64,000 nucleotides of DNA, from positions 30,582 through 94,581 of the forward strand of contig NZ_FZOJ01000017.1 in NCBI RefSeq assembly GCF_900188145.1, given 5' to 3'. Positions within the stretch are counted from its first letter, which is position 1, and each line of letters opens with the position of its first letter. Of this stretch, positions 18,590-27,764 are shown in pieces. This DNA is from Anaerovirgula multivorans. Lineage in GTDB: Bacteria > Bacillota > Clostridia > Peptostreptococcales > Natronincolaceae. The notes beneath the pieces were generated by a model. That model worked only from the letters and a program-made list of their open reading frames with translations, did not search any database and was not told the origin of the DNA. Position numbers and translations under genes: made by a program.

Positions 18590-18802
18590 CTACATATCCT
18601 TCATTCCCGTTTGTTCTACTTCCTTCAACAATGGTGTGATCTCCCCTGAAAAATATATGCATAAAACATGAAGCGCTCTGGTACAGGCTGTATAAAGCAG
18701 CAGCCGTTCTTCTTCACAAGCATAATTTTCATCTCCTGCATTATATATAAGCACCACATCAAATTCTAATCCTTTAGCAAGGTAAGCTGGTATTACCAAC
18801 AA
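18590..18802 (-). pseudogene. UvrD/HelD-type helicase, C-terminal fragment
   Basis: Seventy codons encode AYLAKGLEFDVVLIYNA and EEERLLLYTACTRALH, helicase motifs V and VI of superfamily 1 (UvrD/HelD). The fragment is cut off at its upstream end exactly where the REP-like repeat at 18807 begins. The first about 600 residues are missing. Confidence 0.7.
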
Positions 18803-18806
18803 GAAG

Positions 18807-19147
18807 CCAAGGGGACGTTTTGTTTGCCTTAGATTATTTGATCTTATCTAATAGGCCTCTTCCTATTTTTAGTACCCTTGATAATTGCCTATTGCTTGCT
18901 CCCGTTGTCTCTTTTATATTTTTAAGCACCTATAGTCTTCTATTCTTTTGCTATTCCTGCATTTATTGGATTTTGATGAATATATTGCAGTACTACAAGA
19001 AAATATTTGTCTGTATTGACTGTGGTTCATTTTTAAACTGGTTTTGAAAAAGATGCCCTGTTCTGCCATTTTTGACGTTATGGCATCGTGCATGGCAAAC
19101 AAAACGTCCCCTTGGTTTCCTTGGTTTTGAACAAAACGTCCCCTTGG
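18807..19147. repeat. REP/MITE-like element with 22-bp inverted repeats
   Basis: A perfect 22-bp inverted repeat (18807-18828 and 19094-19115; core CCAAGGGGACGTTTTGTTTG) encloses about 265 bp. A third copy of 18 bp stands in direct orientation at 19130-19147. The GGGGACG/CGTCCCC ends resemble REP sequences moved by Y1 (RAYT) transposases in Bacillota. No transposase is encoded, so it would be non-autonomous. It interrupts the helicase fragment. Confidence 0.55.
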
Positions 19148-19469
19148 TTTTGAATTAAGTATGAAGTTTGAAGATAATGACATCTATGGAAATGGAAGAA
19201 GCAACCTTTGATATGAACACCCGTTCCCATATCTGCAATATCTGTTCCGTCAGCTCCCGAATGAATAATTAGAAATATGAGTTTGTCTCTCTTTGTTTAG
19301 AAGCTATGTCATCTTTTTTATCTCCTCAAGGGTCTCACGACTTATAGCGACTGTAAATGTGCCATAATTCCTTTATTTGCAACGCTTTATACACGTTTAA
19401 GAAGGCAGCAGATCTCTGTATGCGTTGTATATGTTATACAGATGTTTTTATAATATAAATAGTCAATTA
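19148..19469. other. Intergenic stretch, no intact gene
   Basis: Short broken frames only; one reads TVAISRETLEEIKKMT on the minus strand near 19315-19365. Nothing assignable. Confidence 0.35.
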
Positions 19470-20516
19470 TTACTCTTCATCATTCTTAATGCTATTTGGT
19501 AATCTGTCAAAATCAGACTGAAAGAGCCTGTCCTGAATGATACGGTATTTTTCAAACTCACTCTCTGCAAATTCCTTTGCAATTGCAGCCATCACCTTTC
19601 CTGCGTTCTCTAATATATCCTTTTCATTGAATTGCAAGAATGCGTTTAGCTTCTTAGCCCAATCTTCCATTGTCATAGGGATATTTCTTTCAGCTTGGCT
19701 TTCTGCATAATCAAGATACATCGTCACAAATCGATCTAAGGATTTGATTTCTTTTTCTGTCAGATAGTTCTTTGCAATAGAAACATCGCTTTTAACAATT
19801 TTACCATGTGGAGCATTCTTCCATGTTGTCAGTCCCATATGCTCCCTGGTACTGTCGGCTCTATTATATATAATCTCCGCAGCTGTGTTACCGTGAATTG
19901 CAAAATGTAGCTTATTCTGAACAGTCTTAAAAAAATCCTTTGTTATTTCTGTTTGCGGATTATAATCAACAGCGGTGGCATAAATATCCGTGATCTTCTG
20001 ATAGAACCTTCTTTCACTTGCCCGAATCTCTCTGATTTCTTCAAGCAAATGTTCAAAATAATCCTCGTTTAAGAAAGTACCGTTTTTTAGCCGCTCTTTA
20101 TCCAGCACATATCCCCGGATTGCAAAATTTCGCAGCACGCCTGTTGCCCATTGTCTAAACTGCGTTGCTCTCAATGAATTCACACGGTAGCCAACGGATA
20201 TGATGGCATCAAGATTATAAAACAGAACATCTCTGTTTACTTCTCTGGTTCCCTCTTTTTGAACTATCCGGTTTTTCCGGATAGTTGCTTCTTCTGTTAA
20301 TTCACCTTCAGCATAGATATTTTTAAGGTGCTCATTTATTGTTCTTACATCCACACCAAAAAGCTCGGCAATCAACTTCTGTGTAAGCCAAACCGTTTCA
20401 TCTTCAACACGAACCTCTATTGTATTCTCGTTGGCTTGTGAAGTAAATATTAAAAACTCAGCCGTGCTATTCCTTATCTGTAAAGAATTCTTCTTTTTTT
20501 TATCATTTTCTTTCAT
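19470..20516 (-). CDS. RhuM-family virulence/Fic-associated protein
   Basis: Protein of 348 residues matching the RhuM family (named from Salmonella SPI-3), frequent in genomic islands and near restriction systems. The N-terminal half has TVWLTQKLIAELFGVDVRTINEHLKNI, a DNA-binding helix-turn-helix, then the ISVGYRVNS-LRATQFRQWA hallmark. The C-terminal half contains a Fic/DOC-like helical part (FFKTVQNKLHFAIHGNTAAEIIYNRA), but no HPFxxGNGR motif is seen. Start at ATG 20516 with GGAGG upstream; the ATG at 20531 overlaps that site. Probably regulatory or toxin-like; biochemical role unknown. Confidence 0.85.
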   Translation of the reverse strand: MKENDKKKKNSLQIRNSTAEFLIFTSQANENTIEVRVEDETVWLTQKLIAELFGVDVRTINEHLKNIYAEGELTEEATIRKNRIVQKEGTREVNRDVLFYNLDAIISVGYRVNSLRATQFRQWATGVLRNFAIRGYVLDKERLKNGTFLNEDYFEHLLEEIREIRASERRFYQKITDIYATAVDYNPQTEITKDFFKTVQNKLHFAIHGNTAAEIIYNRADSTREHMGLTTWKNAPHGKIVKSDVSIAKNYLTEKEIKSLDRFVTMYLDYAESQAERNIPMTMEDWAKKLNAFLQFNEKDILENAGKVMAAIAKEFAESEFEKYRIIQDRLFQSDFDRLPNSIKNDEE

Positions 20517-20606
20517 GCCGGATACCTCCATTCGACTTTTCGATAGTACATAAGCATTATATTCGGCTTCTTTTTAAACCTATCGAATTCGATATGGTTT
20601 ATATAT

Positions 20607-20992
20607 TCACAGCAATACCTCAAGATAGTTTTTTAAAATTTTCTCAACCCTGCAAAGCCCAGCATATTTCATCAGCTTATTTATAACTTTATCTTGTCTG
20701 CTAGTGTATTTTTTGAGTGCATTCGATACTACCACAATGTCCTGATTATTTCTATCCCTCAAAATATCGCAAATTGTACGCTCCATATCATATATTTTAA
20801 TGTCATTCCTAAAAGCGGTCTGTCTGGTATAGATACCGAGATAAAAAGTTCTTTTTTAATGGTATGCACAATCCATCCATCCTGGTTTAATTTACTTGTA
20901 TTATATCCTATTGGCACAGTCACACAATAAGCTACAAGGTCACGACTCGGTAAATCATGCAAAAACAATATAGTTTCATGAGAGTAGATCAT
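20607..20992 (-). pseudogene. AbiEi antitoxin remnant (frameshifted)
   Basis: Two frames join into an AbiEi-like antitoxin: MIYSHETILFLHDLPSRD...YCVTVPIGYN in the first, then after a shift near 20800 IYDMERTICDILRDRN...VEKILKNYLEVLL ending at TGA 20609-20607. It closely parallels the intact AbiEi at 32052-32645, which also ends ILKNYLEVLL. The N-terminal wing helix is lost and no AbiEii toxin follows. An older, dead AbiE copy. Confidence 0.7.
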
Positions 20993-21117
20993 TTTTTCTT
21001 TTCGAATTGATGAATTGCATTTTGTCTTTCCACATATCCCACTACGGCATCCGTGTCATTTAATCAGTATTGTCGATTTTCACCACATGGATAGTAATGA
21101 CCTCTTTTCATTGCTTA

Positions 21118-21699
21118 TCACTTTTTCCTGTTAACACTTATAAAGCTGTCGTAGCTGTCGACATTGCTCACCGTAAGCGAAAATCTATTATCAGAATGTA
21201 ATAAAGCCATCAGCTGGTTATCATTAAATGTCAGGTAACCCTCGATATAAAATTCCAGGTATAACTATGAACAGTTCTTGGTTTTCTCTTTTTCTTCAAA
21301 AATTATGGCAATAATTTAAAGTATCCTTGTCAAGTCTCAGAATATTAGGCTTAATATCCAGTTTACGACTGTTTCATCTTTTCCAATTGCAAATAAAGCA
21401 TCCAACAAACTGTGCTGAATATTCAGATCATCAGGATATTTTTTATGCAAATCACCTAAAAAGCTTATTGCTTTCTCATATTCTTTATTTCGCACATACG
21501 CCTCTCCAAGACTCCACTGATAATCAGGGGCATCTGAATGATTTTCAGCTTTCTGACGCCTGTATTCTACCAAACCCTTCCAATCTCTCTTGTCAAAGAA
21601 ATCAGCCTCAGCTTCCCATTCTTCCATGTCGTCATACTCGTCTTTATATTCATGTTCATTTCCCCATATTTCCTTCAACTTTATAATCCTCAAATTCAT
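21118..21699 (-). pseudogene. TPR-like protein, broken
   Basis: The intact part (21337-21699) has an acidic stretch and two tetratricopeptide-like helical pairs (DYQWSLGEAYVRNKEYEKAISFLG and the following repeat). After a frameshift near 21355 coding-like sequence continues (NILRLDKDTLNYCHNF, then LYLEFYIEGYLTFNDNQLMALLH and SVNRKK) to TGA at 21120-21118. Probably one decayed gene. Function unknown. Confidence 0.45.
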
Positions 21700-21739
21700 C
21701 TCTATATTGTTTCTTCAGCCTCTCAAATATTTTAGCTTG

Positions 21740-22177
21740 TTATCTTTCCTCATGTATCTGTCCATACCCCTTATCTTCAGGTTTTTCCTTGCTGCAATCA
21801 ACTTCTATATCTCTTTTGGTGCTGACAACATAATGTGTAGCATACGCCTCTTCTATGCTTGAAACTCCAGATTTACTAAAGCGCAAAGGAATATTTTTGC
21901 CTTTTACGCCCCACCGATTATATGCTGTTCAGGAGGGCTTTAAATGATTCTGCCGTGCGAATGCTCTAAGTCCTTTTATTATTAATGCCAGCTTGCTCAA
22001 GCTGGTTTTACACACTTTCTCCAGGTACGGTACACGACCGAACTGCCAGTTTTCATAATCCTTTGCAGATAATACACCGATACCCATCAGCATATCAACA
22101 GGTGCTATATAAATTTTTTCTTTAAGAATATCATACGCTACTGAATGTACCTTTTGCTTTAATTTAATGTTATTCAT
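21740..22177 (-). pseudogene. Small conserved protein with frameshift
   Basis: Frame 1 gives 82 codons: YIAPVDMLMGIGVLSAKDYENWRFGR-like sequence (here NWQFGR), then VPYLEKVC and LRAFARQNHLKPS. After a shift near 21935 the second frame continues AYNRWGVKGKNIPLRFSKSG and YATHYV to TAA at 21742-21740. Together these match a widespread clostridial family of about 140 residues whose function I do not know. Start has AAGG upstream. One indel broke it. Confidence 0.65.
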
Positions 22178-22390
22178 TTTTTTACCTTACCCCTTTTCGC
22201 GGTATGCTTTTGGCAAATAATCCGGACGTTTGTAATGCCTGGGTAACCCCGCTTTTAAAAGCAGTATGCCGCGGATATTTACTTTTATATATCTCTATTA
22301 AAACCATCCCCTCCTGCTTTTTTTCCTGTTTGCTAAGGTCTCACCCATTGATCAGCAATCCTGCTGCTTTATGATAGCTACCCCTGTGCC
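22178..22390. other. Intergenic stretch, nothing recognised
   Basis: About 210 bp with no supported feature between two remnants. Confidence 0.35.
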
Positions 22391-22546
22391 CTATTTCATC
22401 CTCACACCTTTTAGATAAAATTCTTCTTGCTCTCTTGTCAGTTGTATAGACTCTTTTATGGTCTCAATAAGTATCCGATACTTTTCCATATACTCCTTAT
22501 TAGCATTATAACATAAGATATCCGTGTACTTAGGGTTGTCTATCAT
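22391..22546 (-). pseudogene. C-terminal scrap of unknown protein, 51 codons
   Basis: MIDNPKYTDILCYN...IQLTREQEEFYLKGVRMK is clearly coding-like and its frame stays open about 13 codons farther upstream (LEGLEQFVKKR), so it is the tail of a larger lost gene rather than a small gene. Family unknown. Confidence 0.4.
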
Positions 22547-22705
22547 TCTCTTCTTGACAAATTGCTCCAAACCCTCTAATCATCAGCTTTCACCTTCTCA
22601 ACACTCGCGACGACCATGCGTTATGACTTTGGTGCGGATGCACTTTAGCGAGATTTTTTACTTTTCATATTTTTATTGTTTCGATACCAATCTCTATATT
22701 TTTTT

Positions 22706-22969
22706 CTACTTCCAATCCAATATGTTGTATTTATGTAATAATTCCTTTGCTAATTTCATCCCCTCTTCTGTAATTGCTACAGACTTGGATCGATGGCTGC
22801 CCTGCCGGATATAATCTTCCTTATCCAGTTCATTAATAATATCAAAATCATATCCCTTCCAAGCCATATCCAAGCTCAAGCCAAAACGGTCTCCTTCATT
22901 AAATCTTGTTAAATACATCAGCAGTATAGTCAATTCTTTAATTGCTTTTTCTGGGTTAGTTTTATCCAT
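22706..22969 (-). CDS. DUF6429-family protein
   Basis: An 87-residue protein matching DUF6429: ELTILLMYLTRFNE, then WKGYDFDIINELDKEDYI and the hallmark SHRSKSVAITEEGMKLAKELL. It looks like a small winged-helix domain, so DNA or protein binding is likely. AAAGGAG stands nine bases upstream of the ATG. It precedes no intact gene. Often found as a lone gene in clostridia; role unknown. Confidence 0.75.
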   Translation of the reverse strand: MDKTNPEKAIKELTILLMYLTRFNEGDRFGLSLDMAWKGYDFDIINELDKEDYIRQGSHRSKSVAITEEGMKLAKELLHKYNILDWK

Positions 22970-23011
22970 TTCAAATCTCTCCTTTATGCAGCGGAATAAC
23001 CATTTATTCGT

Positions 23012-24700
23012 TTATTCCTCATTTAATTGCTCAAATTCTGCTTTAAATGCCCTTTTTCTGGGATATATTTTTTTATAGTGTTCTATCGTAAGCATTCTTC
23101 CATGTAACTTCCCATTTGACTCCAATGTTTCGCCTAATGCTGTTATCAGTACAGCTGCCTTATAATAGCTTTTCCGGTGATTTCCCCCTACAACAGCCTC
23201 AGTCCTTCTATCTACTTCTTCTTTCAGCCACGCAATATACTTTTCATATTGTTCATTTCTTAGAACTACTTTTTCTTTCCAGTCTAAAAATTGATCCGTG
23301 AAGCTTTTTGTATGTTCTTCAGTGAACCGCAGTCTGTATTCTATTCCATCTATCAATCGTTGACCAGCTTTTGTAAGCTTTTTATTCTTGTCTAATAACA
23401 AAATAAAAAGTGGTACTATAGTTCCTTTAAAATTGCTGCTCCAACCTAATGTCGTTCTATCTTTTTTACAATCTTCATAAATATAATCAAATTCTCTATT
23501 AAAAAACCGTAGAAGCTCTTTATGTTCCTTTGGAAGACTATTCAACATCATCTGTTTATTTTTATGATATCCTTCCCACATAGAATTCTCAGGTAGTGTT
23601 TTTGCATGCTGCACCGCTCTATCCGCTATATTCTGGTAATCCGAAAGCTCAAATAACCGTAAATAATGGTACAGCGTTGATTCAGAATAAAAAGCGGCTT
23701 CATAGCATTGATTAATTATATCAGTGTTTTCCAACTGTGCAGCAGCTTTTGCAGCTAGATCTGCAATGCTTCCCCGAATAATCAGCTTTTCAGGCAATAC
23801 ACTGATAGCCTCCATTCCCAGCTTCACACACTCAAACTCCTTTTTTTCATTTAGCAAATACTTGCAAGCATGTTGATATAAAACCGGATGCCTCGCCCAT
23901 ACTTCTCTGGCTGCTTCACATAGACGGCTGATACCCCCCTGATATATACATGCCTCCGACAGAAAACCTCCCGCCAGGTCGCCATCTGTATTTTTAAGAA
24001 AAGAAATCCAATCCTCCATAAATCTGTCTATCCCTTTAAGTTCTTCCGGTCCTATCGTAAGCATTTCTTCTACTTTTATGTTTTTACACATGTTCCATGA
24101 AAGATACCGGTACAGTGCAGCTGCTCTTTCTCCCCCTTCAGTAACCTGATATTTTGCATACATCATATTTAGAGCAATACGCTTTAAATCTAGAATTACC
24201 AATTTTTCTTCTACAAGCTCCTCCAGCTCCAGCTCACTCAACTCTTCAATATCCCTATCCAATGCCGAAAAAGTTATACTGCAAAGTAAATCATATAATG
24301 CTGCCGCCTGCTGATATTCTTTTTGGTGTAATAAGTCTTCCGCAATCTGAAATGCTCTAGAAAGTTCTTTTCCTATTTCAAAAATATCAGAATACTCATA
24401 AGTATAATCGCTACCCCAATAGCTTTCTCCATACTCTTCATAACCGCTGCACTCAAAATAGATTTCTGCATCTTCTATTTTTCTACACCAGTCTTCTAGC
24501 TCTTTTATCTCCTTTTTTATAGAAGTATCCGGACAATAATCTTGTTTTATGGTTAAGGAGTTTAAAAATATAATTCTCTGATTTTCTTTCGTAGTTCGAG
24601 CCATATTATGTATCCATTCAGTTTTTTCCATTTCAGACATAGACGATAGTTTTTCATCAACTGCTTTCATAAATTCATTATAATTCATTGCTTTTCTCAT
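23012..24700 (-). CDS. Unknown 562-aa helical-repeat protein next to TOTE gene
   Basis: Almost wholly helical protein, rich in Glu/Lys/Leu/Tyr, with TPR/SEL1-like segments around residues 130-150 (AEDLLHQKEYQQAAALYDLL), 290-330 and 350-390. A strongly acidic, tyrosine-rich stretch lies near residues 85-110. The middle and end resemble the helical part of SWIM zinc-finger-type proteins, but no zinc ligands are present. Start is uncertain among TTG 24715, ATG 24700 (GAGAG upstream) and ATG 24688. It follows the TOTE primase-helicase by 92 bp on the same strand and may be co-transcribed, which suggests but does not show a partner role. Confidence 0.6.
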   Translation of the reverse strand: MRKAMNYNEFMKAVDEKLSSMSEMEKTEWIHNMARTTKENQRIIFLNSLTIKQDYCPDTSIKKEIKELEDWCRKIEDAEIYFECSGYEEYGESYWGSDYTYEYSDIFEIGKELSRAFQIAEDLLHQKEYQQAAALYDLLCSITFSALDRDIEELSELELEELVEEKLVILDLKRIALNMMYAKYQVTEGGERAAALYRYLSWNMCKNIKVEEMLTIGPEELKGIDRFMEDWISFLKNTDGDLAGGFLSEACIYQGGISRLCEAAREVWARHPVLYQHACKYLLNEKKEFECVKLGMEAISVLPEKLIIRGSIADLAAKAAAQLENTDIINQCYEAAFYSESTLYHYLRLFELSDYQNIADRAVQHAKTLPENSMWEGYHKNKQMMLNSLPKEHKELLRFFNREFDYIYEDCKKDRTTLGWSSNFKGTIVPLFILLLDKNKKLTKAGQRLIDGIEYRLRFTEEHTKSFTDQFLDWKEKVVLRNEQYEKYIAWLKEEVDRRTEAVVGGNHRKSYYKAAVLITALGETLESNGKLHGRMLTIEHYKKIYPRKRAFKAEFEQLNEE

Positions 24701-24791
24701 CTCTCTTCTTTCCAAGCCCTATTGTCAACTAACAAAGCTTGATATTTTTAAAGAAACTTCTCAAAGAAAATGGTAAGCTCATTGAAAATAA

Positions 24792-27710
24792 TTATTTTTC
24801 TATACTCTTTATCAACTCATTTGCAATATTAGGACTTTCAAGTCTCATAATGCTTTCTTCTGCACTACCAAAACTTAATAGATTGATACTACCATACCAT
24901 ATGATTCTTTGATCAATAACTGCGAATTTCTGGTGGATATTTGATCTGAAAACCATAATGACTCCAGCATCTTGCAACAATTCAATCATAGATTGCAGAA
25001 CAGTCATATCTTTGTCCTTAAAATCCTCAGGCGGTCTGGTCACTACGATAGCTTTCACCTTATTTCCTAATACAACTCCCAGGTATTGCATCATCTGTAA
25101 AGTACGCTTCTTCGTAATAAAAGGACTTACAATCAAAACTTCTCTCGCTGCATTCACAATATCATTTGTATATACTGGTAAAAAGTTGCTTTTGTCAAAA
25201 ATAATATCTACTGACTCTGTTGCAATACTTTCACCTTTCGCTTTATATCCAATTGAAGCATATCCGGTAAGCCGTTTATTATACATCTTTTCAAGCATCC
25301 TTACATGAATATCTACATAATCGTAGATTTGTACTTCATTTTTATTTTCAAATAGTCTGTGAAGGCGTCCTGCATATTGTTGCAAAGTACCTTTCCATGA
25401 TATGGGCATGGCTAAGAATAATGTGTCAAGACGTGGTTCATCAAACCCTTCCCCTATATATTTACCCGTAGCCACTAAAGTCAACTGCCTATCTATAGGT
25501 GTATTTGCTATTCGCTCGAGAATTTCTCTGGTATTCTTTGCACCCATTCCACCCATAAGGGATATCACGTCAGGAATTCTCTCATTCAGTTTCTTTGTAA
25601 GTAATTTGACATGTGCAGTTCTTTCTGTCAGAACAATGCAGTTCCTACCATTCTCATAACTTTTTACTACATCATCTATAATCTGCTGATTGCGCATTTC
25701 GTTCATAACGATTTCGGCATATAACTCCTGGATAGAGATATCTTTCTCATCTTTATCCAGGGGAGCTCGTAGAGATGTAAATCTTGGTATAATATAATGC
25801 TCAAAAGGTCTTTTTTCTGCTTGTTTTTTTGCATCATCTCTATACCGTATAGGACCGCACTGCATAAAAATAATAGGATGGTGTCCATCTTTCCTTGTTG
25901 GTGTTGCGGTTAGTCCATAAACATATCTTGCATTTACACTTTTTAGTATCTTTTCAAAGCTAAATGCTGAAACATGATGACATTCATCTACAATAACCAT
26001 ACCGTAATTTTTTACACAATCCTTTACTTCACCCATTCTATTTAACGATTGCATTACAGCTATATCAATGATCCCACTCAAGTTGTCTTTCCCTGCACCT
26101 AATTGTCCTATGATGCTCTTTGCCTTTTTTCTTCCTCTCTTTTTTCCGGCATCTGTATCTGGCAAAGTTTCATTTATAGTAAGAAACTCCATTAGTCTTT
26201 TTTTCCATTGTGAGACCAGATTGATTTTGTCAACGATAATAAGTGTATTAACTTTTCTTTCAGCAATCAGCTTTATCGCTACAACGGTTTTACCAAAAGC
26301 CGTTGTTCCGGAAAGTATTCCGTTGTCATATTTCAATAGCTTGTCCATTGCCAGAAACTGCTCATCTCTCAAAGTCCCATTGAATTCAATGTCAATACTT
26401 TTGCCATAGTTCGTTTTATCTATAAAATCAGCATCTATATTCAGTTCTTTAAATACATCTTTTAAATCAGCTTCGCATCCTCTTGGCAGACATAAATATT
26501 CTGCAGTTTCGTCAGAACACGAGATAATTCTTGGTAGCTTTTTTACTGATAATCTCATGGCTTGTGCTTTATAAAATTCGGGATTTTTAAAGGCTGCTAA
26601 ACGCTTAAAATAATTTAGCGCTCTTTGAGAAATACCTGCTTTCGGAACAAAAATCATATTGGCTTTTACAATTTCAACAGTCTTAGGGAAATCATTTTTC
26701 AATAATTTAGATTTGCTTATTTCCCATGGTTTTTGGTCTTCTTCATCTTTTATTAATACGCCAAGTTCGTTTCCATGACATAGTTTTGATATCAGTATTT
26801 CAATATTATCTTCAGAGAGTTTTGGAATAGCTCCTAAAAATGCCCATTGATCGGGATACGGTTGATAATTTTCATCGATAAACTCACTGTTATTATTCTC
26901 TCTTGCAGCTTTTTGCAAAGGCAAAGCAATTAAGTTCCCCAAACCACCCTTTGGCATGGTATCCTGATTTGGAAAAAATCTGTCATAGGATGCAAACTTT
27001 ATTTCATGCCTTTTACTCATAGCACAGGTAAGTAGTGCACTTCCAAATTTTCTTGCTAAAGCAGCAGGTATGGGACTCTTAAAGAAAAACCAGCCGTGGG
27101 CTCCTTTGCCTGAGCGTGAGCGTTCAACGGCTAATGGAATATTAAATTCTACACACACTTCTCTCAGTACAGAAATATCCTTTTGCCATTCTCCTCCATC
27201 AAAGTCTATGGCTAAAAAATAGCAGGTTTCATCAAGACACAGTGGGTATATTCCTACAACAAAATTATTACGCCCTCTCAAATGATTATCAACAACTTTT
27301 TCATTCAATACTGCATATGCCTTATAGGAACACTCACTACATTTACCCTTTGGTTTTCCGCACACTCCTGGTCTCCATTCATTCAAACAGGAGGGTGAGT
27401 AGCCAGCAGTTCCTTTCTTTGGATTCTCCCACCTTTTTGCATAAACATCCTCCCGACCCTTAAATAGTGTCATAAACATCTTTATTTTTTCCTCTGGATC
27501 TGACATATTGTTAATACTTGAATATAAAATATGATCAATTGATTCCTGCTGAAACATTTCACCTTCAGATTTATGCTCAGAAATTTCATCAGGAGCAGTT
27601 TTGGAGTTTTCAATGCCGAGTTTGGCTTTCAATTTTCTTATTTCTTCTTTTAAATTGTTATTTTCAACTAATACTGTTTCATACTTTCCAAGCAACTCTT
27701 CAAAGTTCAT
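24792..27710 (-). CDS. TOTE-type primase-helicase-PLD nuclease
   Basis: Three-domain conflict protein of 972 residues. An N-terminal coiled coil (about 1-33) is followed by an archaeo-eukaryotic primase domain of the TOTE conflict family (about 75-300): Cys117/124/127 cluster, catalytic Asp169/Asp171 in AIDFDGG, and the KGAHGWFFF strand. An SF2 helicase comes next: GTTAFGKT, VDECHHVSAF, LTATPTRKD and the YAGRLHRL motif VI. A C-terminal phospholipase-D-type nuclease has HQKFAVID...GSINLLS, one HKD motif. It probably makes or extends primers and cuts foreign nucleic acid. AAGGTGATG precedes the ATG. Well-supported domain calls; the substrate is not known. Confidence 0.85.
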   Translation of the reverse strand: MNFEELLGKYETVLVENNNLKEEIRKLKAKLGIENSKTAPDEISEHKSEGEMFQQESIDHILYSSINNMSDPEEKIKMFMTLFKGREDVYAKRWENPKKGTAGYSPSCLNEWRPGVCGKPKGKCSECSYKAYAVLNEKVVDNHLRGRNNFVVGIYPLCLDETCYFLAIDFDGGEWQKDISVLREVCVEFNIPLAVERSRSGKGAHGWFFFKSPIPAALARKFGSALLTCAMSKRHEIKFASYDRFFPNQDTMPKGGLGNLIALPLQKAARENNNSEFIDENYQPYPDQWAFLGAIPKLSEDNIEILISKLCHGNELGVLIKDEEDQKPWEISKSKLLKNDFPKTVEIVKANMIFVPKAGISQRALNYFKRLAAFKNPEFYKAQAMRLSVKKLPRIISCSDETAEYLCLPRGCEADLKDVFKELNIDADFIDKTNYGKSIDIEFNGTLRDEQFLAMDKLLKYDNGILSGTTAFGKTVVAIKLIAERKVNTLIIVDKINLVSQWKKRLMEFLTINETLPDTDAGKKRGRKKAKSIIGQLGAGKDNLSGIIDIAVMQSLNRMGEVKDCVKNYGMVIVDECHHVSAFSFEKILKSVNARYVYGLTATPTRKDGHHPIIFMQCGPIRYRDDAKKQAEKRPFEHYIIPRFTSLRAPLDKDEKDISIQELYAEIVMNEMRNQQIIDDVVKSYENGRNCIVLTERTAHVKLLTKKLNERIPDVISLMGGMGAKNTREILERIANTPIDRQLTLVATGKYIGEGFDEPRLDTLFLAMPISWKGTLQQYAGRLHRLFENKNEVQIYDYVDIHVRMLEKMYNKRLTGYASIGYKAKGESIATESVDIIFDKSNFLPVYTNDIVNAAREVLIVSPFITKKRTLQMMQYLGVVLGNKVKAIVVTRPPEDFKDKDMTVLQSMIELLQDAGVIMVFRSNIHQKFAVIDQRIIWYGSINLLSFGSAEESIMRLESPNIANELIKSIEK

Positions 27711-27764
27711 AACATCACCTTTTAAATACAGATTGTTACATATGTCTTCATATCATATTCTTCA

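Noticed and set aside
18914..19183. 89-codon minus-strand frame across the REP-like element
   Set aside because: It reads through the repeats (RGRF, GDVLF) and is better explained as a repeat shadow.
21538..21862. Plus-strand hydrophobic frames
   Set aside because: Opposite strand of remnant genes; low complexity and Phe/Ser-rich shadow composition.
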